Positions 45,505-54,388 of a stretch of DNA of 64,000 nt are shown here, piece after piece; the stretch's first letter is position 1, and each line of letters starts with the position of its first letter. Under the pieces are notes generated by a model. That model saw nothing but the letters and a program-made list of their open reading frames with translations, did not search any database and was not told the DNA's origin. The position numbers were made by a program, and so were the translations under genes. This DNA is from Nocardioides panacis (GTDB lineage: Bacteria > Actinomycetota > Actinomycetes > Propionibacteriales > Nocardioidaceae), in NCBI RefSeq assembly GCF_019039255.1, contig NZ_CP077062.1:2666001-2730000 (forward strand), written 5' to 3'.

Positions 45505-45806
45505 GCCTGGATCGCCTCGACCCGGTCATTCACGCCCCCAAGCGGCTCGCCACGATGGCCGTGCTGGCGCACGCGACGTCGAGCGACTTCTCCTTCCTGC
45601 GCGAGCACCTCGGCGTCAGCGACTCCGACCTGTCCAAGCAGATGGCGGCGCTGGAGAAGGCGGGGTACGTCGCGGTGACCAAGAGCAGCCGCGGTCGGGG
45701 CGGCGTGACGACCTACCGGATCACCCGGGCCGGGGCAGCGGCCTACCGGCGGCACGTGCAGGCGCTGCGCGACATCGTGGGCGCGCCGACCGACGTGCAG
45801 CCCTGA
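45501..45806 (+). CDS. Winged-helix transcriptional regulator
   Basis: 101-aa single-domain regulator: VIHAPKRLATMAVLAHATSSDFSFLREHLGVSDSDLSKQMAALEKAGYVAVTK (about 9-61) then a wing with RGRGGVTTYRITRAGAAAYRRHV. This is the HTH_27/MarR-like group often annotated as transcriptional regulator. It is co-translated with the membrane protein upstream. No ligand site is apparent. Confidence 0.85.
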   Translation: MSLDRLDPVIHAPKRLATMAVLAHATSSDFSFLREHLGVSDSDLSKQMAALEKAGYVAVTKSSRGRGGVTTYRITRAGAAAYRRHVQALRDIVGAPTDVQP

Positions 45807-45809
45807 CCC

Positions 45810-46742
45810 TCAGTCCTGCACGGCCTTGGCGATGGTGACGGCGGCGGTCAGGGCGGCCCGGTCGTCGGCGTCCAGGGCCCGCCGGGCGGTCACCGCGTCC
45901 TCGATCACCCAGAGCGCGTTGTGCATCTCCCGGACCACGACCCACGCACGCGCCCGCTGCTCGTCGAGCCCGGCCGCGTCGACCAGCGTGAAGAACCGCC
46001 GCCGCACGGCGTCGCGCACGTGGCCGGAGGCGACCACGTCGTCCCACCGGTTCCACAGCATCGGCGCCGGCTCGTAGTGCGGGTCGCCGGCCATCGGCTT
46101 CGGGTCGATCGCCAACCAGGGCTCGCGATCGGCAGCCAGCACGTTCTCGTAGTGCAGGTCGCCGTGGATCGTCCGGGCGTCGGTGGCGGGGTCGCCGACG
46201 AGGTCACGGCCGAGCGACACGGCCTGCTCGACGAGCCGGCGCGGGAGCGGGGCGTCGACCGGCAGGTCCGCCAGCCGCGTCGTCCACCGGTCGACGTACG
46301 ACGAGAGCCGGCGCAGCTGCGGCAGGGCCGGGACGTGCAGCCGCTGGTACAGACCGCCGACGATCTCGCAGGCCTCGACGTCCCACAGCGGCGTCAGGTC
46401 CTCCTCGGCGTGCAGCCGCTCGAGCAGCAGCGCCCACCGCCGGGGGTCGGCGCGCAGCAGCTGGACCGCGCCGTCGCCGTGCCAGGCCCGGAGCCCGAGG
46501 TGCTCGTGCTCGGCCTCGTCGTGCGGGTAGGTCACCTTGAGCACGGCGGGCCGGCCGCAGGCGGTGCGCACCGGCACGACGAGCGCGCACTGGCCGTGCC
46601 AGGGCGGCCCGTCGTGCGTCAGCTGCCACTCCGAGACGAGCTCGTCCACCAGCCTCGGCAGTCCCGCGAGGTACGTCGCGAAGCGCTCGCCCCGGCCGGC
46701 GTACGCCGTGAAGGTCGGCGGGATCGCGAACGGCAGGGGCAC
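45810..46742 (-). CDS. Aminoglycoside/hydroxyurea phosphotransferase-like kinase (APH(6)-like)
   Basis: 310 aa from GTG 46742. The kinase fold has VLKVTYPHDEAEHE (ATP-binding Lys), ALLLERL (hinge), the Brenner motif TIHGDLHYENVLAA (HGDLHxxN, about 193-206) and AIDPKPMAGDPHYEPAPMLWNR (metal-binding Asp region). This matches the streptomycin 6-kinase family; APH(6) relatives in non-resistant actinomycetes often have no proven antibiotic substrate. Its promoter must lie in the 80-bp gap before the riboswitch on the other strand. Confidence 0.85.
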   Translation of the reverse strand: MPLPFAIPPTFTAYAGRGERFATYLAGLPRLVDELVSEWQLTHDGPPWHGQCALVVPVRTACGRPAVLKVTYPHDEAEHEHLGLRAWHGDGAVQLLRADPRRWALLLERLHAEEDLTPLWDVEACEIVGGLYQRLHVPALPQLRRLSSYVDRWTTRLADLPVDAPLPRRLVEQAVSLGRDLVGDPATDARTIHGDLHYENVLAADREPWLAIDPKPMAGDPHYEPAPMLWNRWDDVVASGHVRDAVRRRFFTLVDAAGLDEQRARAWVVVREMHNALWVIEDAVTARRALDADDRAALTAAVTIAKAVQD

Positions 46743-46821
46743 CGGGCCATCCTGCCCGGTGGGCGACGACGCTCGTGGACGGGTGCTTCCCGGCGACCAG
46801 CGAGTGTGACAAGGTTCCCCC

Positions 46822-46980
46822 CAAGCTGCAGTTACGGGAAGTCGGTGTGAATCCGACGTGGTCCTCGCCACTGTGACCGGGGAGTCCCCTCCCACTTTTG
46901 CCACTGGTGTCCGTCTCGACGGGTGCTGGGAAGGCGGGAACGGGACGACGATCCGGAAGCCAGGAGACCGGCTGCAGCGT
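46822..46980 (+). promoter_or_regulatory. Cobalamin riboswitch upstream of cbtB-cbtA
   Basis: Conserved blocks in order: GGGAAGTCGGTGTGAATCCGACG, GCCACTGTGACC, GCCACTGG, GGGAAGGCGGG and GGAAGCCAGGAGACCGGC (B12 box). GCTGCAG (46825-46831) can pair with CTGCAGC (46972-46978) to close P1. It lies 36 bp before cbtB. Binding of B12 would be expected to lower expression of the cobalt-import and cob genes behind it. Confidence 0.93.
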
Positions 46981-47015
46981 GATCTGTCCACGAGGTATGG
47001 AAGAAGGGGTCTCCC

Positions 47016-47210
47016 ATGACCAACTCTGTTTCCGTCGCGCCCGCACCCGTCGTCGTCCCTGTCTGGGCCTGGGCCCTGGCCGCACTCGCGTTGCTCGCGA
47101 TGTACGTCCTGCTCCAGGAGAACGGCGCGCTGCTCACCGCCGACCAGGCGATGTACGTCCACGAGATCACCCACGACGCGCGGCACGCCCTCGGCGTGCC
47201 CTGTCACTGA
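47016..47210 (+). CDS. cbtB: CbtB, predicted cobalt transporter small subunit
   Basis: 64 aa. One transmembrane helix (about 15-35) and a C-terminal His-rich metal motif H-E-I-T-H-D-A-R-H ending PCH are exactly the CbtB signature. With CbtA it forms a predicted B12-regulated cobalt uptake system. It starts 36 bp after the cobalamin riboswitch and is followed 6 bp later by cbtA. Confidence 0.93.
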   Translation: MTNSVSVAPAPVVVPVWAWALAALALLAMYVLLQENGALLTADQAMYVHEITHDARHALGVPCH

Positions 47211-47215
47211 GCCCG

Positions 47216-47965
47216 ATGCGGTTCCCACAGCTGCTGCGGGCCGGAGCGATCTCCGGCGCCGCGGCGGGAGTCGCCGCTGCCCTCGTGATGTGGCTGCACA
47301 CCGAGCCCGTGATCCGTCGAGCCCTCGCCGTCGAGGACGCGCGGGCGCACGCCGGCGGCGCCCACCACCACGAGGAGGAGCTGGTCTCGCGCACCGCGCA
47401 GGTCTTCTTCGGCGCCTGCACGGCCGCCGTTGCGGGGTTGCTGTTCGGCCTGGTCTTCGCCGTGGTGTTCGCGAAGGCGCGGCACCGGTTGCCGGGGCTC
47501 ACCGACCAGGGCCGCGCGCTGTGGCTGGGCGCGCTGGGCTTCGGCGTGTTCACGCTGCTGCCCGCGCTGGCGGTCCCGGCCAACCCGCCGGCGGTCGGAG
47601 ACCCGGCCACGGTCACCCAACGGACGTTGACCTACGTGCTGACCGTGCTGGTCGGGCTGCTCGTCATCGGGCTCGTCTCGGGCCTCGACCACCTGCTCGG
47701 CTCGCGCGGGACGACTCCGCCGGTCCGGCTGGTCACGGACCTGGTCGGCGCCGCCGTGCTGGTGGTGGTGGCGCTGTGGCTGCTGCCCGCGAGCCCGGAC
47801 CGCATCCCCGCGGACGTGCCGGCGGACCTGATCTGGGACTTCCGGGTCGCGTCGCTGGCCCAGCTGGGCACGATGTGGCTCGTGCTGGCCGCCCTGTTCG
47901 GCCTGCTGGTCAGCCGCCGCGCGGGCGTCGTCGCCCGCGAGGCGGAGCCCGTCCTCACACCGTGA
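47216..47965 (+). CDS. cbtA: CbtA, predicted cobalt transporter membrane subunit
   Basis: 249 aa with about five to six transmembrane helices. The loop after TM1 carries the HHHEEE cluster (about 44-49), as in CbtA proteins. AQVFFGACTAAVAGLLFGLVFAVVF is TM2. It is coupled to the next gene by a GTGA overlap. Assignment as a cobalt transporter follows the known association of CbtAB with B12 riboswitches. Confidence 0.9.
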   Translation: MRFPQLLRAGAISGAAAGVAAALVMWLHTEPVIRRALAVEDARAHAGGAHHHEEELVSRTAQVFFGACTAAVAGLLFGLVFAVVFAKARHRLPGLTDQGRALWLGALGFGVFTLLPALAVPANPPAVGDPATVTQRTLTYVLTVLVGLLVIGLVSGLDHLLGSRGTTPPVRLVTDLVGAAVLVVVALWLLPASPDRIPADVPADLIWDFRVASLAQLGTMWLVLAALFGLLVSRRAGVVAREAEPVLTP

Positions 47966-48324
47966 CCCGGCCACGCGTGCGGGTGTGCCGGGACTGCTGC
48001 TGCGGTACGTCGCGCAAGCACCCGGGCGTCGACCACGACGCGCTGCTCGACCTGCTCGTGACCTCGACGACGGGGGTGGCCACGGTGGACGTCTCGCCCT
48101 GCCTGCTGGCGTGCGAGAAGTCCAACGTGGTGGTCGTCCAGCCCGGGCCGACCGGGCGGCGGGCGGGCGGTCGGCCGGTGTGGCTGCGTGAGGTCCTCGA
48201 CCGCACCTCGGTCGAGGCGATCGCGACCTGGCTGGAGGCGGGCGGGCCGGGCCTGTGCGACGGACCGGCGTCGTTGCGGCCGCTGGTGACCACGCCGGGC
48301 GTGCTCGGCGAGGCCGTGCTGTGA
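47962..48324 (+). CDS. Thioredoxin-like [2Fe-2S] ferredoxin-domain protein
   Basis: 120 aa starting at GTG 47962. Cys residues occur as CRDCCCGTSRKH (about 6-17) and SPCLLACEKSNVVVVQP (about 47-63), close to the C-x(n)-C...C-x(3)-C pattern of (2Fe-2S) thioredoxin-fold ferredoxins. It is locked between cbtA and cobQ by two 4-bp overlaps, so it is made with the B12 pathway. It might supply electrons for cobalt reduction before adenosylation or for precorrin reductions, but there is no direct evidence. Confidence 0.75.
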   Translation: MTRPRVRVCRDCCCGTSRKHPGVDHDALLDLLVTSTTGVATVDVSPCLLACEKSNVVVVQPGPTGRRAGGRPVWLREVLDRTSVEAIATWLEAGGPGLCDGPASLRPLVTTPGVLGEAVL

Positions 48325-49820
48325 CCGGGTCGCTGCTGGTCTGCGGCACGACCTCGGACGCCGGCAAGAGCGTGGTGACCACCGGGTTGTGCCGGGCGTT
48401 CGCGCGCCGCGGCCTGCGGGTCGCGCCCTACAAGGCGCAGAACATGTCGAACAACTCGATGGTGACTGCCGACGGCGCCGAGATCGGGCGCGCCCAGTGG
48501 GTGCAGTCGGTGGCGGCGCGGGCCGAGCCCGAGGCGGCCATGAACCCGGTGCTGCTGAAGCCGGGCAGCGACCGGCGCAGCCACGTGGTCGTGATGGGCC
48601 GGCCGTTCGGGCACCTCGAGGCGAACGAGTTCGCGGGCGGCCGGACGGCCCTGGCGGAGGCTGCCTTCGCGGCCTACGACGACCTGAGCGGACGCTACGA
48701 CGTGGTCGTGTGCGAGGGCGCCGGCAGCCCCGCGGAGATCAACCTGCGCCGGCACGACTACGTCAACATGGGGCTCGCCCGGCACGCCCGGATCCCCACG
48801 GTCCTGGTCGGGGACATCGACCGCGGCGGCGTCTTCGCCGCGATGCACGGGACGCTCGCGCTGCTCGACGCCGCGGACCAGGCGCTGATGGCGGGCTTCG
48901 TGGTGAACAAGTTCCGGGGCGACGTGTCGCTGCTGCGCCCCGGTCTGGACACCCTCGAGCGGTTGACCGGGCGGCCGGTGCACGGGGTGCTGCCCTGGCT
49001 GCCGGACCTCTGGCTGGACTCGGAGGACGCGCTGGCGCTGCGGGACCGGGCCGCCTCGGCGCCGGACACCGGCGGCGTGACCGACCGGCTGCGGGTGGCG
49101 GTGGTGGTGCTCCCCCGCATCTCCAACTTCACCGACGTCGACGCGCTGTGCCTGGAGCCCGGTCTCGACGTGGTGTTCGCCGACGGCCCGCGGGCCCTCG
49201 CGTCCGCCGACGTGGTGGTGCTCCCCGGCACCCGTTCCACCCTCGAGGACCTCGCCTGGCTGCGGACCCGGGGGCTCGCCGACGCGCTGGTCACGCACGC
49301 CGCGCGCGGCGGCGCCGTGCTCGGCATCTGCGGCGGCTTCCAGATGCTGGGCCGGGAGATCTCCGACCCCCACGGCGTCGAGGGCACGCCGGGTGCGCGG
49401 GCCGACGGGGTCGGGCTGCTCGACGTGCGCACCGTGTTCACGCCCGAGAAGGTGCTGCGGCTGCCGACCGGGTCGGCGCTGGGGGTGCCGGCATCCGGGT
49501 ACGAGATCCATCACGGCCGGGTGGTCGTCGAGGCGGGCGAGGCGTTCCTCGGCGGCGCCCGCTCCGGCCCGGTGTTCGGCACCATGTGGCACGGCAGCCT
49601 GGAGGGCGACGCGCTGCGCCGGGCCTGGCTCGCCGAGGTCGCCGACGGCCTCGCCGTGCCGTTCGCCGCCGGCGAGCAGAGCTTCGCCGCCGTCCGCGAG
49701 GCCCGCATCGACGCGCTCGCCGACGCGATGGAGGAGCACCTCGACCTCGACGCGCTGCTCGACCTCGTCGCCTCGGGGGCGCCCGTCGGCCGGCCGGTCG
49801 TGCGCGGCGGTCTCGCGTGA
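48321..49820 (+). CDS. cobQ: Cobyric acid synthase
   Basis: 499-aa glutamine-dependent amidase adding four amides to adenosyl-cobyrinic a,c-diamide. The N-terminal ATP domain has LLVCGTTSDAGKSVVTTGL (about 4-22), KAQNMSNNS, EGAGSPAEIN and GDIDRGGVFA. The C-terminal class-I-like amidotransferase has the nucleophile Cys in VLGICGGFQMLG (about 332-343) and the His in SGYEIHHGR. It is coupled at both ends by GTGA overlaps. Confidence 0.96.
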   Translation: MTGSLLVCGTTSDAGKSVVTTGLCRAFARRGLRVAPYKAQNMSNNSMVTADGAEIGRAQWVQSVAARAEPEAAMNPVLLKPGSDRRSHVVVMGRPFGHLEANEFAGGRTALAEAAFAAYDDLSGRYDVVVCEGAGSPAEINLRRHDYVNMGLARHARIPTVLVGDIDRGGVFAAMHGTLALLDAADQALMAGFVVNKFRGDVSLLRPGLDTLERLTGRPVHGVLPWLPDLWLDSEDALALRDRAASAPDTGGVTDRLRVAVVVLPRISNFTDVDALCLEPGLDVVFADGPRALASADVVVLPGTRSTLEDLAWLRTRGLADALVTHAARGGAVLGICGGFQMLGREISDPHGVEGTPGARADGVGLLDVRTVFTPEKVLRLPTGSALGVPASGYEIHHGRVVVEAGEAFLGGARSGPVFGTMWHGSLEGDALRRAWLAEVADGLAVPFAAGEQSFAAVREARIDALADAMEEHLDLDALLDLVASGAPVGRPVVRGGLA

Positions 49821-50554
49821 GGCTCCTGCTGCTCGGGGGCACCGGGGAGGCCCGGTCGCTCGCCGAGGCGCTGGTCGCCGACGGCGTCGACGTCGTGTCG
49901 TCGCTGGCGGGGCGGGTGCGGCGGCCCCGGCTGCCGGTGGGGCGGCTGCGCGTCGGCGGCTTCGGCGGCGTCGACGGGCTGCGCGAGGAGGTGCTGCACT
50001 ACGACGCGGTCGTGGACGCGACGCACCCGTTCGCGGCGACGATCTCCGCCAGCGCCGCGACCGCGTGCCGCGCGACCGGTGTCCCCCTGCTGCGGCTGGC
50101 CCGCCCCGGCTGGTCCGGGCACCCGGACGCCGGGGCGTGGCACTGGGTGGGCTCGCACGAGGAGGCGGCCGGCACGGCGGCGTCCCTGGGCTCCGCGGTC
50201 TTCCTCACCACCGGGCGGCAGACCCTCCCGCGGTTCGAGGCCGCGCTGGCCGGGCACCGGGTGCTGGTGCGCGTCGTGGACCCGGTCGACCAGCCCGTGC
50301 CGGCGGCCTGGACGGTGCTGCTGGCCCGTGGCCCCTACACGCGTGCGGACGAGGGCCGGCTGATGCGCGAGCACGGGATCGACGTGCTGGTGAGCAAGGA
50401 CTCCGGCGGCGAGCAGACCCGCGCCAAGCTCGACGTCGCCGCCGGGCTCGGCGTCGCCGTCGTCGTCGTACGTCGACCCACGGCGCCGGAGGGCGTCCCG
50501 GAGGTCAGCGACGTCCCCGGCGCCGTGCGATGGCTCCGAGCACGGCGAGGCTGA
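49817..50554 (+). CDS. cobK: Precorrin-6A reductase
   Basis: 245-aa NADPH-dependent reductase of the macrocycle in the aerobic B12 route. LLLLGGTGEARSLAEAL (about 3-19), DAVVDATHPFAATIS (about 61-75), the LLRLARPGW segment, TTGRQTL and LVSKDSGGEQTRAKLDVA (about 195-212) are family-typical. Its last 50 bp overlap the 3' end of cobD on the opposite strand. Confidence 0.94.
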   Translation: MRLLLLGGTGEARSLAEALVADGVDVVSSLAGRVRRPRLPVGRLRVGGFGGVDGLREEVLHYDAVVDATHPFAATISASAATACRATGVPLLRLARPGWSGHPDAGAWHWVGSHEEAAGTAASLGSAVFLTTGRQTLPRFEAALAGHRVLVRVVDPVDQPVPAAWTVLLARGPYTRADEGRLMREHGIDVLVSKDSGGEQTRAKLDVAAGLGVAVVVVRRPTAPEGVPEVSDVPGAVRWLRARRG

Positions 50555-51401
50555 GCGCCGCCGCGCCGACCCGGTCGGCCAGCACCACCGCCCTGCCGAT
50601 GTCACCGGGCGCCGGTGGCCGACCGTCGCCGAGGAACCCCCGGTCCTGGACCTCCTCGCCGTAGCGGTTCCGCCCGCCGAGCCGCAGGCCGAGCGCTCCC
50701 GCGAACGCCGCCTCCACGGGACCGGCGTTCGGGCTCGGGTGCCGGCCGGCGTCCCGTCTCCAGGCACGCAGCGCCGGGCCCGGGGCCCCGGTCGCCGCGA
50801 GCAGCGCGGTGACTCGCGCGGGCACCAGGTTCGCCGCGTCGTCCAGGCGGGCCGAGGCCCAGCCGAAGCGCAGGTAGCGCGGGCTGCGGTGCCCGACCAT
50901 CGCGTCGAGCGTGTTCACCGCCCGGTAGCCCAGCAGCCCGGCCGGCCCGGCGACCGCGCCCCACAGCAGCGGCGCGACCACGGCGTCGCTGGTGTTCTCG
51001 GCGACCGACTCGACGGTGGCCCGCGCGACCTCGTCCGGACCGAGCCGGGACGGGTCCCGTCCCACCAGGTGCGTCACCCGCTCGCGGGCGGCCGGCAGGT
51101 CCCCGGCCTCCAGGTGGGCGGCGACCGCGGCGGCCTCCCGGGCCAGGGACCGGCCGCCGAGCACCGTCCAGGTGCAGAGGGCGGTCACCAGCGTGCCCTC
51201 GCGCAGGGTGCGTGCGAGCAGGACCGTCCCGCCCACCACCACCAGGCTGTGCAGGCCGCCGGCGGCCCGGTGGTCCGCGTAGGTCCGGGACTCCACCGCC
51301 AGCGCGAAGCGGCCGAAGCCGGCCACCGGGTGGAAACGCCGCGGGTCGCCCAGCAGCCGGTCCGCGGCGCAGCCGAGCACCAGCCCCGCGACCCGTCCCA
51401 C
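50505..51401 (-). CDS. cobD: Adenosylcobinamide-phosphate synthase
   Basis: 298-aa integral membrane protein (CbiB/CobD) attaching the aminopropanol arm to adenosylcobyric acid. LVLGCAADRLLGDPRRFHPVAGFGRFA (about 7-33), ARATVESVAENTSDAVVAPLLWG (about 125-147), YRAVNTLDAMVGHRSPRYLRFGWASARLDD (about 159-188) and DAGRHPSPNAGPVEAAFAGALGLRLGG are hallmarks. The gene starts 1 bp after the cobB-cobC stop, so they share a transcript, and converges with cobK. Confidence 0.94.
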   Translation of the reverse strand: MGRVAGLVLGCAADRLLGDPRRFHPVAGFGRFALAVESRTYADHRAAGGLHSLVVVGGTVLLARTLREGTLVTALCTWTVLGGRSLAREAAAVAAHLEAGDLPAARERVTHLVGRDPSRLGPDEVARATVESVAENTSDAVVAPLLWGAVAGPAGLLGYRAVNTLDAMVGHRSPRYLRFGWASARLDDAANLVPARVTALLAATGAPGPALRAWRRDAGRHPSPNAGPVEAAFAGALGLRLGGRNRYGEEVQDRGFLGDGRPPAPGDIGRAVVLADRVGAAALSLAVLGAIARRRGRR

Positions 51402-51402
51402 C

Positions 51403-53797
51403 TCAGACCGTCACGGCGAGGCGACCGAGCGCGTCGTCCAGGGCGTCCGTGGTCGCGGGCTCCCGCACCGCGAGCCGGACCCACTCCGGGCCGAGCCCCG
51501 GGAAGGTGTCGCCGCGCCGGACCGCGAAGCCCCCGGCCCGCAGCCGGTCGCGCAGCCCGAGCGGCCCGCGCACCAGCACGAACGGGGTGGCCGGCGTGCC
51601 CACCACGTCGAGACCGTGGCCGGCCAGGGTCGCCACCAGGTGGTCGCGCCAGCCGCCGACCAGCACCGCCCGGCGGGCGGCCTCGCGCAGCGCCTCCTCC
51701 CCGCAGCAGGCGACCATCGCGGCCGCCGCCGGGGTGGAGACGGACCACGGCGGCTGCTGCCGGGCCAGCTCGCGCACGAGGGCCGGGTCACCGGCGACGT
51801 ACCCGGCGCGCAGGCCCGGCAGGGACCAGGTCTTGGTCAGGCTGCGCAGCACCACGAGCCCGGCGACCCGGCTGCCGGCCAGCGACTCCGTCTCCCCCGG
51901 TACGGCGTCCATGAAGGCCTCGTCCACGACCACCACGCGACCCGGCCGGACCAGCCGCTCGAGCAGCGCGCGGGGGTGCAGGACACCGGTCGGGTTGGTG
52001 GGGTTGCCGACGACCACGAGGTCCGCGTCCTCGGGGACCTGCGCAGGGTCCAGGGCGAACCCGTCCTCGGCGCAGAGCAGCACCCGCGTCACCTGGTGAC
52101 CGGCCGCCCGCAGCGCCGCCTCCGGCTCGGTGAACTGCGGGTGCACCACGACCGGCCGGCGCCACCGGCGCATCCGGGCCACCAGGGTGAAGGCCTCCGC
52201 GCCGCCCGCCGTCGGCAGCACCTCGTCGGTGCCGCGGCCGTGCCGGCCGGCCAGCGCCGCGCGCGCCGCGGACGGGTCGGGGTAGGACGCGAGGTCGTCG
52301 AGGGACCGGCGCAGCGCCCGGTCGAGCCAGTCGGGCCGGGCGCCCGGGTGCACGTTGACCGCCAGGTCCACCAGCCCCGGGCCCACCTCGCGGTCCCCGT
52401 GGTGGTGCAGGTCGGGCACCGGCGCGGGGTCCGTGGCGGCGAAGCCCCACGCGGCGGCGGCGAACCGGGCCGCGAGCCGGGGGAAGCCGGCCCAGTGCGT
52501 GTGCAGGTACGACGCGTGCAACGTCGCGCCGGCGAAGCCGGCCGGCTGCTCGCCGATGGTCCAGGCCGGGGCGCCGCTCGCCGGGACCACGGTGGTGCGG
52601 TGGAACTCGTGGCCGGTCACCCGCTCCCCCGCCCGGGTGAGCAGGCTGTCGTGCGCCTTGCCGGTGCGGTAGCCCAGCGTGAGCCCCGGTGTCATCGCGC
52701 CCGACGCGGCCAGGGCCGCGCTCATCGGCGACCCGTCGACGCTCTCGCAGAGGTAGAGCAGCCCGGCGCACTCCGCGACGGTCGGGACCCCGTCCCGGAC
52801 CGCCTCGCGCACGGCGGCCAGCAGGGTGGTGTTGGCGCCGAGCTCGGCGGCGTGCACCTCGGGGAAGCCGCCGCCGAGGTAGATCGCCGCCGTGCCCGCC
52901 GGCAGCGCGAGGTCGGTCAGCGGGTCGAAGACCTCGACCCGGCAGCCGGCGGCCCGCAGCAGCTCGTCGGTCTCGGCGTAGCGGAAGGTGAACGCGCGGC
53001 CGCCGGCGACGGCCACCACGGGTGAGCCGGGGCTGACCGGCCGGGCCGCCTGGCCGAGCGCGGCGGCCGGGTCCCAGGGCTCGGCGCTCAGGTCGCGGGC
53101 CGAGCGGGCGATCTCGAGGACCGCGGTGAGGTCGACGTGGTCCGCGACCTGGGAGGCCAGCCGGGCCAGGGCGGTCTCGGCGTCGGGGCGCTCGCCCGCG
53201 GGCACCAGCCCGAGGTGCCGGGACGGCGCGGAGATCCCGTCGTCCCGGTGCAGCACCCCGAGCACCGGGATGCCCAGCCCCTCCACGGCTGCCTGCGCCT
53301 CGGCGGCGTGCCGCGCCGAGCCCGCCTTGTTGAGCACCACGCCGGCGATCCGGACCGCGGGGTCGAAGGTGGCCATCCCGTGCACCATCGCGCCGACCGA
53401 CCGGGCCGCGTGCGAGATGTCCACGACCAGCAGGACCGGCGCGTCGAGCTCGGCGGCGACGTGGGCCGTGGAGGCGAACCCGCGGCGGCCGAGCGCTCCG
53501 TCGTACAGCCCCATCACGCCCTCGACCACGGCGACGTCGGCCGGGACCGGGGTCGCCGCACCGTGCAGGAAGAGCGGCAGCACGAGGTCCTCGCCGACCA
53601 GGTGTGGGTCGAGGTTGCGGCCCGGCCGGCCGGTGGCCAGCGCGTGGTAGCCCGGGTCGATGTAGTCCGGGCCGACCTTGTGCCCGGACACCTCGTGCCC
53701 GGCCGCGCGCAGCGCCGCCATCAGGCCGGTGGCGACCGTGGTCTTGCCGTGCCCCGAGGCGGGGGGCGGCGACCACGAGCCGCGGGATGCTCACCAT
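51403..53797 (-). CDS. cobB: CobB-CobC fusion: cobyrinic acid a,c-diamide synthase plus threonine-phosphate decarboxylase-like aminotransferase, with 5' frameshift
   Basis: One frame joins two B12 enzymes. Residues about 1-455 are CobB/CbiA: KVGPDYIDPGYHA, EGVMGLYDG, and a glutaminase-like half with AECAGLLYL (nucleophile Cys). Residues about 465-797 are a PLP aminotransferase of the CobC/CobD decarboxylase type: SYPDPSAARAALAGRHG, NPTNPTGVLHP, VVVDEAFMD, SLTKTWSLPGLRAGY (Lys). The true start at ATG 53797/GTG 53794 overlaps cobO. Deleting one base of the G6 run at 53761-53766 gives the P-loop PASGHGKTT; as written the P-loop is out of frame. Confidence 0.88.
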
Positions 53798-54387
53798 TCG
53801 ATGCCCCGCTGGCCCTTCTGGCCCGCGTCCATCGGGTGCTTGACCTTGGTCATCTCGGTGACCAGGTCGGCCACCTCGACGAGCTTGGGGTCGGCCCGGC
53901 GCCCGGTGATCACCACGTGCTGGTGGCCGGGCCGGTTCGCCAGCGTCTCCACCACGTCGTCGACGTCGATCCACCCCCAGTTGACCGGGTAGGTGAACTC
54001 GTCGAGCAGCAGCAGGTCGTGCTGCTCGCTCGCGATGCGGCGCTTGATCTCGGCCCAGCCCTCGGCGGCCGCGCGGGCGTGGTCGTCCTCCTCGCCCTGC
54101 TTGCGGGCCCACGACCACCCGGAGCCCATCTTGTGCCACTCGACCGTGCCGAATCCGTCGGGCAGCTGCTCGAAGGCGGTCTGCTCGCCGAGCCGCCACT
54201 TGGCGGACTTCACGAACTGGAACACGGCGATCGACCAGCCCTGGTTCCACCCGCGCAGCGCCAGCCCGAAGGCCGCGGTCGACTTCCCCTTGCCGTCTCC
54301 GGTGTGCACCACCACGAGCGGCCGGTTGCGCCGCTGCCTGGTGCTCAACCCGTCGTCGGGGATCACGAGCGGCTGTCCCTGCGGCAT
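53791..54387 (-). CDS. cobO: Cob(I)yrinic acid a,c-diamide adenosyltransferase
   Basis: 198-aa BtuR/CobA/CobO-family enzyme transferring the 5'-deoxyadenosyl group to cobalt. The P-loop HTGDGKGKSTAAFGLALR (about 28-45), WSIAVFQFVKSAKWRLGE, LLLLDEFTYPVNWG (about 121-134) and HVVITGRRADPKLVEVADLVTEM are typical. It follows the chelatase gene by 1 bp and overlaps cobB-cobC, inside a riboswitch-controlled operon. Confidence 0.95.
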   Translation of the reverse strand: MPQGQPLVIPDDGLSTRQRRNRPLVVVHTGDGKGKSTAAFGLALRGWNQGWSIAVFQFVKSAKWRLGEQTAFEQLPDGFGTVEWHKMGSGWSWARKQGEEDDHARAAAEGWAEIKRRIASEQHDLLLLDEFTYPVNWGWIDVDDVVETLANRPGHQHVVITGRRADPKLVEVADLVTEMTKVKHPMDAGQKGQRGIEW

Positions 54388-54388
54388 C

